Shown: in pieces, positions 31,906-38,066 of the stretch
Layout of the letters: every line of letters begins with the position of its first letter
Position numbering within the stretch: the stretch's first letter is position 1
Origin: Pseudomonas sp. GM78
Lineage (GTDB): Bacteria; Pseudomonadota; Gammaproteobacteria; Pseudomonadales; Pseudomonadaceae
NCBI RefSeq assembly: GCF_000282475.1
Contig: NZ_AKJF01000153.1
Location: 1 to 38,066 of the forward strand
Direction of reading: 5' to 3'
Length of the DNA stretch: 38,066 nt
Program-made: the position numbers and the translations under genes
The notes under the pieces: generated by a model
Database searches by the model: none
What the model was told of the DNA's origin: nothing
The model's input: only the letters and a program-made list of their open reading frames with translations

Positions 31906-32724
31906 ATGAGCAAGACGCGTATTGCCTTTATCGGTGCCGGCAACATGGCCGCCAGCTTGATCGGCGGCCTGCGGGCCAAAGGTCTGGAAGCCGCGCAGAT
32001 CCGCGCCAGCGATCCGGGCGAAGAAACCCGCACCCGTGTGAGCGCCGAACATGGCATCGAAGTATTCGCCGACAATGCCCAGGCCATTGAAGGCGCCGAT
32101 GTGGTGGTGCTGGCGGTCAAGCCCCAGGCGATGAAGGCTGTCTGCGAAGCCATTCGCCCAAGCCTGAAGCCCGGGCAACTGGTGGTGTCGATTGCCGCTG
32201 GCATTACTTGCGCCAGCATGAACAACTGGCTCGGCGCCCAGCCGATCGTGCGCTGCATGCCTAACACCCCGGCACTGTTGCGCCAGGGCGTGAGCGGCCT
32301 GTTCGCCACCGCCCAAGTGACCACTGAACAACGTCAGCAAGCTCAAGAGCTGCTATCGGCGGTTGGTATTGCCCTGTGGCTGGATGAAGAACAGCAACTG
32401 GATGCGGTCACCGCCGTTTCAGGTTCCGGCCCTGCGTACTTTTTCCTGCTGATCGAAGCCATGACCGCCGCTGGCGTCAAACTCGGCCTGCCAGCAGACA
32501 TCGCCGCCCAACTGACCCTGCAAACCGCTTTGGGCGCTGCCCACATGGCAGTGTCCAGCGACGTCGACGCCGCCGAGCTGCGTCGCCGCGTCACGTCGCC
32601 CGCCGGCACCACAGAAGCCGCGATCAAATCGTTCCAGGCCAATGGCTTTGAAGCACTGGTCGAAAAAGCCCTGGGCGCCGCCGCGCACCGCTCGGCCGAG
32701 ATGGCTGAGCAACTCGGTCGCTAA
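31906..32724 (+). CDS. proC: Pyrroline-5-carboxylate reductase
   Basis: The 272-residue NAD(P)H-dependent enzyme performs the last step of proline synthesis. The N-terminal Rossmann motif is IAFIGAGNMAASLIGGL, followed by VVLAVKPQAM, VRCMPNTPALLRQG, and the C-terminal dimer and substrate region with AVSGSGPAYFFLLIEAM and RVTSPAGTTEAAI. The length is normal. It starts 34 bases after yggS and ends 24 bases before yggT, so the three are likely co-transcribed. Confidence 0.96.
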   Translation: MSKTRIAFIGAGNMAASLIGGLRAKGLEAAQIRASDPGEETRTRVSAEHGIEVFADNAQAIEGADVVVLAVKPQAMKAVCEAIRPSLKPGQLVVSIAAGITCASMNNWLGAQPIVRCMPNTPALLRQGVSGLFATAQVTTEQRQQAQELLSAVGIALWLDEEQQLDAVTAVSGSGPAYFFLLIEAMTAAGVKLGLPADIAAQLTLQTALGAAHMAVSSDVDAAELRRRVTSPAGTTEAAIKSFQANGFEALVEKALGAAAHRSAEMAEQLGR

Positions 32725-32748
32725 TCAGCACTTAATAAGGAATCAATA

Positions 32749-33336
32749 ATGCTCGGACTCAATGACGCTGCCATTTTTGTGATCCAGACCTTGGGCAGCC
32801 TGTATCTTTTGATCGTGCTGCTGCGTTTCATCCTGCAATTGGTGCGGGCGAACTTCTACAACCCGCTCTGCCAATTCGCCGTCAAGGCCACGCAACCGCT
32901 GCTCAAGCCACTGCGCCGGGTTATCCCGAGCATGTTCGGGCTGGACATGTCCTCGCTGGTACTGGCCCTGGTCGTGCAAATGGCGCTGTTCGCGGTCATC
33001 CTGCTGCTCAGTGGTTACTCGATCGATGTGCTGTTCCTGGCCCCCTGGGCACTGATCGGCATCTTCGCGCTGTTCTTGAAGATCCTGTTCTGGGCGATGA
33101 TCATCAGCGTGATCCTGTCCTGGGTCGCTCCGGGAAGCCACAACCCGGGCGCCGAGTTGGTCCAGCAGATCACTGAACCGGTATTGGCGCCGTTCCGCCG
33201 GATCATTCCGAACCTGGGCGGCCTCGACATCTCGCCGATCTTCGCCTTCATCGCGCTGCAATTGCTGCAGAGCTGGCTGATTCCGCGTCTGGCTTACTAC
33301 GCGCTGATGCCGAAACAACTGTTCGGCCTGATCTGA
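32749..33336 (+). CDS. yggT: YggT family membrane protein
   Basis: The 195-residue integral membrane protein has two YGGT units. The first (residues about 8-90) contains LRFILQLVRANFYNPLCQF and PLLKPLRRVIPS. The second (about 100-190) contains LSWVAPGSHNPGAELVQQITEPVLAPFRRIIP. Each unit has two hydrophobic segments and the conserved NP and P-(L/F)-R-R-(V/I)-IP stretches. The precise role is not known, although osmotic and potassium stress effects have been reported in E. coli. The gene is a steady partner of proC and yggS. Confidence 0.92.
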   Translation: MLGLNDAAIFVIQTLGSLYLLIVLLRFILQLVRANFYNPLCQFAVKATQPLLKPLRRVIPSMFGLDMSSLVLALVVQMALFAVILLLSGYSIDVLFLAPWALIGIFALFLKILFWAMIISVILSWVAPGSHNPGAELVQQITEPVLAPFRRIIPNLGGLDISPIFAFIALQLLQSWLIPRLAYYALMPKQLFGLI

Positions 33337-33364
33337 TGCGTTCAGCAGGCTAACCGCGTCATCG

Positions 33365-33460
33365 TTCATCGCGGGCAAGCCTTGCTCCTACAATATTGAG
33401 TCGGTCGCGGGATTTGTATGCAACCCGGGACTTGTAGGAGCAAGGCTTGCCCGCGAAGGC
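33365..33460. repeat. REP pair between yggT and metX
   Basis: Inverted REP copies of the GCGGGCAAGCCTTGCTCCTAC subtype lie at 33365-33393 and 33432-33460. They separate the yggS-proC-yggT group from metX on the same strand. Confidence 0.88.
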
Positions 33461-33482
33461 AGCGCCTCGGTCCAGCTGGATA

Positions 33483-33543
33483 AAATGAGGCCCGGCCTTT
33501 GCTTGCCGCTTACCCCACCGGTCTTTAGACTTACGCCTCATTT
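33483..33543 (+). promoter_or_regulatory. Dyad upstream of metX
   Basis: AAATGAGGC (33483-33491) and GCCTCATTT (33535-33543) are perfect nine-base complements enclosing 43 bases. That interval holds a small hairpin, GTCTTTAGAC at 33521-33530. A TAAAAT box (33481-33486) overlaps the first arm and could be a -10. If that is so, the arm is not fully transcribed, and the dyad may act as DNA rather than RNA. The second arm ends 17 bases before the metX ATG. Confidence 0.4.
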
Positions 33544-33560
33544 CAACGAGAGCAGGGTCG

Positions 33561-34700
33561 ATGCCAGCTGCCTTTCCTTCCGATTCTGTTGGTCTGGTGA
33601 CGCCACAAGTGGCGCACTTCAGCGAACCCCTGGCGTTGGCCTGCGGCCGTTCGCTCCCGGCCTATGACCTGATCTACGAGACCTACGGCACACTGAACGC
33701 CACGGCGAGCAACGCCGTGCTGATCTGCCACGCCTTGTCCGGCCACCACCATGCCGCCGGCTATCACAGCCCCGACGACCGCAAACCCGGTTGGTGGGAC
33801 AGCTGCATCGGTCCCGGCAAGCCCATCGACACCAGCAAGTTCTTCGTGGTCAGCCTGAACAACCTCGGTGGCTGCAACGGCTCTACCGGCCCGAGCAGCA
33901 TCAACCCGGAAACCGGCAAGCCGTTCGGCGCCGATTTCCCGGTATTGACCGTGGAAGACTGGGTGCACAGCCAGGCGCGCCTGGCCGATCGCCTCGGCAT
34001 CGCCCAATTTGCCGCCGTGATCGGCGGCAGCCTGGGTGGCATGCAGGCGATGCAGTGGAGCATCACTTACCCAGACCGCATCCGTCATTGCCTGGCCATC
34101 GCCTCGGCCCCCAAGCTGTCGGCGCAGAACATCGCCTTCAACGAAGTGGCGCGCCAGGCGATCCTCACCGACCCCGAATTCCACGGTGGCTCGTTCCAGG
34201 AACACAGCGTGATCCCCAAGCGCGGGCTGATGCTGGCGCGCATGGTCGGGCACATCACCTACCTGTCCGACGACTCCATGGGTGAGAAATTCGGTCGCGG
34301 CCTGAAAAGCGAGAAGCTCAACTACGACTTCCACAGCGTCGAGTTCCAGGTCGAAAGCTACCTGCGCTATCAGGGTGAAGAGTTCTCCGGGCGTTTCGAC
34401 GCCAACACTTACCTGCTGATGACCAAGGCCCTGGACTACTTCGACCCGGCGGCCAACTTCGACGATGACCTGGCGAAAACCTTCGCCAACGCCACCGCCA
34501 AGTTCTGCGTGATGTCGTTCACCACCGACTGGCGCTTCTCCCCTGCCCGCTCGCGGGAACTGGTGGACGCGCTGATGGCCGCGCGCAAGGACGTCTGCTA
34601 CCTGGAAATCGACGCGCCGCAAGGCCACGACGCCTTCCTGATTCCGATCCCGCGCTACTTGCAGGCGTTCGGCAATTACATGAACCGCATTACGTTGTGA
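33561..34700 (+). CDS. metX: Homoserine O-acyltransferase MetX (succinyltransferase type in Pseudomonas)
   Basis: The 379-residue alpha/beta-hydrolase-fold enzyme acylates homoserine with succinyl-CoA (the MetXS activity reported for pseudomonads) for methionine synthesis. The nucleophile is Ser157 in [15 protein letters not shown], the Asp is in [14 protein letters not shown] (about 321) and the His is in QGHDAFLIP (about 354). [14 protein letters not shown] and [11 protein letters not shown] are also typical. Succinyl versus acetyl specificity cannot be fully settled by eye. It is followed by metW after seven bases, the usual pair. A nine-base dyad lies just upstream. Confidence 0.94.
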   Translation: MPAAFPSDSVGLVTPQVAHFSEPLALACGRSLPAYDLIYETYGTLNATASNAVLICHALSGHHHAAGYHSPDDRKPGWWDSCIGPGKPIDTSKFFVVSLNNLGGCNGSTGPSSINPETGKPFGADFPVLTVEDWVHSQARLADRLGIAQFAAVIGGSLGGMQAMQWSITYPDRIRHCLAIASAPKLSAQNIAFNEVARQAILTDPEFHGGSFQEHSVIPKRGLMLARMVGHITYLSDDSMGEKFGRGLKSEKLNYDFHSVEFQVESYLRYQGEEFSGRFDANTYLLMTKALDYFDPAANFDDDLAKTFANATAKFCVMSFTTDWRFSPARSRELVDALMAARKDVCYLEIDAPQGHDAFLIPIPRYLQAFGNYMNRITL

Positions 34701-34707
34701 GATAGCC

Positions 34708-35328
34708 ATGAGAGCTGATCTGGAAATCATCCAGGAATGGATCCCCGCCGGCAGCCGCGTGCTCGACCTCGGTTGCGGCAACGGCGAACTGCTGACCTGG
34801 CTGCGCGACAACAAGCAGGTCACCGGCTACGGCCTGGAAAACGACGCGGATAACATCGCCGAATGCGTGGCCAAGGGCATCAACGTCATCGAGCAGGACC
34901 TGGACAAGGGCCTGGGCAACTTTGCCAGCAACAGTTTCGACATCGTGGTCATGACCCAGGCGCTGCAAGCGGTGCACTACCCGGACAAGATCCTCGACGA
35001 AATGCTGCGGGTCGGCCGCCAGTGCATCATCACCTTCCCCAATTTCGGTCACTGGCGCTGCCGCTGGTACCTGGCGAGCAAGGGCCGGATGCCGGTTTCC
35101 GAGTTTCTGCCGTACACCTGGTACAACACGCCGAACATTCACTTCTGCACCTTCGCCGACTTTGAAGCCTTGTGCCTCGAACGTGAAGCCAAGGTCATTG
35201 ATCGGCTGGCCGTGGATCAACAGCATCGGCACGGGTGGGCCAGCAAGCTATGGCCTAATCTGTTAGGTGAGATCGGCATTTACCGCGTCAGCAGCCCGGG
35301 GCTTGCAGACCACAAGGTCGCGGTCTGA
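34708..35328 (+). CDS. metW: Methionine biosynthesis protein MetW
   Basis: The 206-residue protein is methyltransferase-like and Rossmann-fold, with the SAM-like loop VLDLGCGNGELLTWL near residues 18-32 and the later segments DIVVMTQALQAV and ITFPNFGHWRCRW. It is always found beside metX in many proteobacteria, and is proposed to assist MetX by direct interaction rather than by a methylation step. The ATG at 34708 is seven bases after metX, so it is translated from the same mRNA. The C-terminal 20 residues are less conserved. Confidence 0.93.
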   Translation: MRADLEIIQEWIPAGSRVLDLGCGNGELLTWLRDNKQVTGYGLENDADNIAECVAKGINVIEQDLDKGLGNFASNSFDIVVMTQALQAVHYPDKILDEMLRVGRQCIITFPNFGHWRCRWYLASKGRMPVSEFLPYTWYNTPNIHFCTFADFEALCLEREAKVIDRLAVDQQHRHGWASKLWPNLLGEIGIYRVSSPGLADHKVAV

Positions 35329-35353
35329 ACACCTTATTTCGAGGAGAATGATC

Positions 35354-35788
35354 ATGGGTCGTCTAGCGCTGTTACTACTCACCGCCTGCCTGAGCGTCAC
35401 GGCCATGGCCGCCGATGCAATCAAAGGTGATCGCAAGGAAGTCTTTGGCGACACGACGGTGCACTACAACACCTTCAACTCCACGTTCCTGACACCCGAC
35501 ATTGCCAAGGCTGCGGAACTGACACGCAGCAAGAATCAGGGCGTGATCAACGTTTCGGTGATCAAGGACGGCAAGCCGCAGATGGCCCAGGTCAGCGGTA
35601 CGGTCAAAGACCTGACCAGCCAAAGCATTAACCTGAAATTCCGGCAGATCACCGAACAAGGCGCGATCTACTACATCGCCCAATACCCGGTGGAACAGCA
35701 GGAAACCCGCACCTTCGACATCAAGGTGCAGACCGGTGACAAAATCAACACCATCAACTTCAACCAAGAGCTCTTCCCCGGCGAATGA
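35354..35788 (+). CDS. Periplasmic DUF4426 protein
   Basis: This is a 144-residue exported protein with a clear signal peptide ([19 protein letters not shown], cleavage near AMA-AD) and a beta-rich body with [18 protein letters not shown] and [10 protein letters not shown]. It matches the DUF4426 family, found next to metW and rdgB in Pseudomonas. No function is known to me. ATG 35354 is preferred because GAGGAG is seven bases upstream. An ATG at 35348 would be one base from that site. The stop overlaps the rdgB start (ATGA). Confidence 0.88.
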   Translation: MGRLALLLLTACLSVTAMAADAIKGDRKEVFGDTTVHYNTFNSTFLTPDIAKAAELTRSKNQGVINVSVIKDGKPQMAQVSGTVKDLTSQSINLKFRQITEQGAIYYIAQYPVEQQETRTFDIKVQTGDKINTINFNQELFPGE

Positions 35789-36381
35789 TCAACTTCACGC
35801 AACTCGTACTGGCCAGCCATAACGCCGGCAAACTCAAGGAACTCCAGGCCATGCTCGGCGAGTCGGTGCAACTGCGCTCGATCGGCGAGTTCAGCAGCGT
35901 GGAGCCTGAAGAAACCGGCCTGTCGTTCGTCGAGAACGCCATCCTCAAGGCCCGCAATGCCGCGCGCATTTCCGGCTTGCCAGCACTGGCCGACGATTCC
36001 GGGCTGGCGGTGGATTTCCTTGGCGGTGCGCCGGGCATCTACTCGGCGCGTTATGCCGATGGCAAGGGCGATGCGGCGAACAACGCCAAGCTGCTCGAGG
36101 TGTTGAAGGACGTGCCCGAAGCCGAGCGTGGCGCGCAGTTCGTCTGTGTGCTGGCATTGGTCCGTCATGCCGACGATCCACTGCCAATCCTGTGTGAAGG
36201 CCTGTGGCACGGGCGCATCCTGACCCAGGCCAGCGGCGAACACGGTTTTGGCTACGACCCGCTGTTCTGGGTGCCGGAGCGTGATTGCTCCAGCGCCGAG
36301 CTCAGCCCGGGCGACAAGAACCAGATCAGTCACCGCGCCCGTGCAATGGATCTGCTGCGCCAGCGTCTGGGCTTGAAATGA
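35785..36381 (+). CDS. rdgB: dITP/XTP pyrophosphatase RdgB
   Basis: The 198-residue non-canonical purine NTPase of the Ham1 family removes ITP, dITP and XTP from the nucleotide pool. It shows the N-terminal [18 protein letters not shown], the metal-binding site [20 protein letters not shown], and a late [21 protein letters not shown] block with a terminal SHRARAM stretch. It begins in a four-base overlap with the DUF4426 gene and ends in a four-base overlap with hemW, so the three are translationally coupled. Confidence 0.96.
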   Translation: MINFTQLVLASHNAGKLKELQAMLGESVQLRSIGEFSSVEPEETGLSFVENAILKARNAARISGLPALADDSGLAVDFLGGAPGIYSARYADGKGDAANNAKLLEVLKDVPEAERGAQFVCVLALVRHADDPLPILCEGLWHGRILTQASGEHGFGYDPLFWVPERDCSSAELSPGDKNQISHRARAMDLLRQRLGLK

Positions 36382-37583
36382 CCCGTGAATCCTCCGCGTC
36401 GCCGCTGATCTTCGGCGGCGCCGCACAATCGCCTCGGGCCGCCCTGCCTGTGCTGCCGCCCCTGGCGCTGTACATCCACATCCCGTGGTGCGTACGCAAA
36501 TGCCCTTATTGCGACTTTAACTCCCACACCGCCAGCCCCGTGCTGCCGGAAGAAGAGTATGTCGACGCATTGCTGGCTGACCTTGATCAGGACCTGCACG
36601 CCGTCTACGGCCGCGAGCTGAGCTCGATCTTCTTCGGCGGCGGCACGCCCAGCCTGTTCAGCGCACAAGCCTTGGGGCGCTTGCTCAAGGGTGTGGAACA
36701 GCGGATTCCTTTCGCCAGCGACATCGAGATCACCCTGGAAGCCAATCCGGGGACCTTCGAACAAGAGAAGTTCATCGCCTACCGCGCACTGGGCATCAAT
36801 CGCCTGTCGATTGGCATCCAGAGTTTCCAGCAAGAAAAGCTCACTGCCCTGGGTCGCATCCACAACGGTGACGAGGCCGTGCGCGCCGCCGGCATGGCCC
36901 GTCAAGCGGGGTTCGATAACTTCAACCTGGACTTGATGCACGGCTTGCCCGATCAATCGCTGGACGATGCCCTGAGCGACTTGCGCCAGGCCATCGCCTT
37001 GAAGCCGACCCACCTGTCCTGGTATCAGCTGACTCTGGAGCCGAACACCGTATTCTGGAACCAACCGCCAACGCTGCCGGAAGACGACACCCTGTGGGAT
37101 ATCCAGGAGGCCGGCCAGGCGCTGTTGGCCGAACACGGTTATGCCCAGTATGAAGTTTCGGCTTATGCCCAGCCCGGCCGTCCGGCACGGCATAACCTCA
37201 ATTACTGGAGCTTCGGCGACTTCATCGGCATCGGTGCCGGCGCCCACGGCAAGCTCAGCCATCCGGACGGGCGCATTATCCGCACCTGGAAGACCCGCCT
37301 GCCGAAAGACTACCTGAACCCGAAAAAGCGCTACCAGGCTGGCGAAAAAGCGCTGAGCAATGAAGAAATGCCGTTCGAGTTCCTGATGAATGCCCTGCGC
37401 CTGACCGCAGGTGTCGAGGCGCGGCTATATCCGGAACGCACTGGCATGACCCTGGAAAGCCTCGCCGAAAGCCGTCGCGAAGCCGAACAAAGCGGCCTGT
37501 TGCAGGTCGAACCGTCACGTCTGGCGGCTACCGAGCGCGGACAACTCTTCCTCAACGACTTGCTGCAGAAATTTCTGACATAA
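36378..37583 (+). CDS. hemW: Radical SAM heme chaperone HemW
   Basis: The 401-residue protein of the radical SAM family has the [4Fe-4S] motif CVRKCPYC (CxxxCxxC) in [17 protein letters not shown], then [12 protein letters not shown] and ITLEANPGT, with a C-terminal HemN-like domain. HemW has the CxxxCxxC triad without the extra features of the oxygen-independent coproporphyrinogen oxidase HemN, and is now viewed as a heme-insertion chaperone. Older annotation calls it HemN-like. ATG 36378 overlaps the rdgB stop. The N-terminal 30 residues are poorly conserved. Confidence 0.93.
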   Translation: MTRESSASPLIFGGAAQSPRAALPVLPPLALYIHIPWCVRKCPYCDFNSHTASPVLPEEEYVDALLADLDQDLHAVYGRELSSIFFGGGTPSLFSAQALGRLLKGVEQRIPFASDIEITLEANPGTFEQEKFIAYRALGINRLSIGIQSFQQEKLTALGRIHNGDEAVRAAGMARQAGFDNFNLDLMHGLPDQSLDDALSDLRQAIALKPTHLSWYQLTLEPNTVFWNQPPTLPEDDTLWDIQEAGQALLAEHGYAQYEVSAYAQPGRPARHNLNYWSFGDFIGIGAGAHGKLSHPDGRIIRTWKTRLPKDYLNPKKRYQAGEKALSNEEMPFEFLMNALRLTAGVEARLYPERTGMTLESLAESRREAEQSGLLQVEPSRLAATERGQLFLNDLLQKFLT

Positions 37584-37592
37584 GGAAATCGA

Positions 37593-37916
37593 ATGGATTT
37601 GGTACTCGACCTGCTCGCCACCGCGTCTCGCTGGAGCCGCAGCAATCTCTCGGAAATCGCCCTCGCCCTGGTCGGTTGCCTGCTGGTGCTGTTCGGTGCG
37701 GATTTCAAGGGCTGGGTCGAGCAACGCCTGGGCAGCATCGCCGGCGCCTTGCGCGTACCGCTGATGTCCCTGCTGTGCATGATCGGCAGCGGTGCGGCGT
37801 TGATCTACGCCACGCCGTGGATCGTCAAGGGCCTGAGCCAGTTCAACAACTACAGCCTGGCGCCGGTGTTGCTGGTGGTGCTGGTGCTTATCGGCGTAGT
37901 AGCCGACCGCCGCTGA
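37593..37916 (+). CDS. Small membrane protein, DUF3392
   Basis: This 107-residue membrane protein has three hydrophobic segments: LSEIALALVGCLLVLFGADF, MSLLCMIGSGAALIYATPWI and LAPVLLVVLVLIGVVA. The overall layout and the ends match DUF3392, whose function is unknown. It begins nine bases after hemW and has TAAGGAAATCG just before the ATG, so it is probably the last gene of the metX-to-hemW group. A REP pair follows. Confidence 0.85.
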   Translation: MDLVLDLLATASRWSRSNLSEIALALVGCLLVLFGADFKGWVEQRLGSIAGALRVPLMSLLCMIGSGAALIYATPWIVKGLSQFNNYSLAPVLLVVLVLIGVVADRR

Positions 37917-37937
37917 TTTTTGCGTGTCCAAAATAAC

Positions 37938-38020
37938 TGTGGGAGCCAGCCTGCTGGCGATGGTGTGTCAGACACATTGATGTCGACTGACACACCATCG
38001 CCAGCAGGCTGGCTCCCACA
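37938..38020. repeat. REP pair with perfect 34-base arms near the window end
   Basis: Bases 37938-37971 and 37987-38020 are perfect inverted complements with a 15-base centre. The REP is of the GCCAGCCTGCTGGC subtype and the symmetry extends inward by TGTGTCAG. It follows the DUF3392 gene by 21 bases. Bases 38021-38066 show nothing further that I can support. Confidence 0.9.
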
Positions 38021-38066
38021 ATGGGATCGCGCACAAACCTGCAATCAGGTCGGCTTTAAGGCCGCC

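Noticed and set aside
779-38020. Repeated GTGGGAGC...GCGATGG units as a CRISPR array
   Set aside because: The copies are scattered over the window in inverted pairs with no regular spacers and no cas genes. They are REP elements.

Overview
The window is a chromosomal segment of a fluorescent-group Pseudomonas. The evidence is its high-GC coding style, the dense Pseudomonas-type REP pairs (core GTGGGAGC...GCGATGG), a pilGHIJ-chpA cluster flanked by gshB/tonB3, and a pyrR-pyrB-pyrC'...pilT-yggS-proC-yggT-metX-metW-rdgB-hemW order that closely follows the P. aeruginosa PA0386-PA0419 neighbourhood as I remember it. No tRNA, rRNA, CRISPR array, insertion sequence or prophage was seen.

Layout. (1) 1-889: rsmE, 16S rRNA methyltransferase. 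(2) 889-1506: trhA, hemolysin III/PAQR family. (3) 1605-9912: a complete biotin-independent malonate decarboxylase locus. The LysR regulator mdcR converges on a tightly coupled operon, mdcA-B-C-D-E-G-H-L-M, read on the minus strand, with a two-subunit MadLM-type malonate importer. (4) 10156-11991: a small accessory patch. It holds a HEPN / winged-helix-nucleotidyltransferase pair (toxin-antitoxin-like) with a tandem operator, then a very structured ~200-nt leader in front of a small DUF6124-type protein gene. (5) 12119-22214, minus strand: the type IV pilus chemosensory operon pilG-pilH-pilI-pilJ-chpA-chpC, without pilK or chpB. (6) 22574-28571, plus strand: gshB, tonB3, algH/yqgE, ruvX, pyrR, pyrB and pyrC' (inactive dihydroorotase homologue). 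(7) 28665-29960: TM2-domain protein and NlpC/P60 hydrolase. (8) 30094-31128: pilT on the minus strand, divergent from yggS-proC-yggT-metX-metW-DUF4426-rdgB-hemW-DUF3392 (31185-37916).

How the genes work together. The mdc products take up malonate, build and load the unusual 2'-(5''-phosphoribosyl)-3'-dephospho-CoA cofactor on MdcC, and convert malonate to acetate and CO2. The Chp proteins relay surface or contact signals to the pilus motors, one of which, PilT, lies 8 kb away. pyrR-pyrB-pyrC' supply and control aspartate transcarbamoylase. metX-metW serve methionine synthesis.

Most notable observations. (a) A complete REP pair sits in frame inside chpA and is translated into a ~35-residue linker. 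(b) The DUF6124 gene has an elaborate leader: two consecutive three-way-junction folds and four mutually exclusive CGTTAT/ATAACG words. (c) The HEPN partner of an intact GSX10DXD nucleotidyltransferase has Tyr where the catalytic His of RX4-6H is expected, and the pair carries a two-site TCCC-N5-GGGA operator. (d) The Chp operon lacks both adaptation enzymes. (e) All five convergent gene junctions in the window carry a REP pair.
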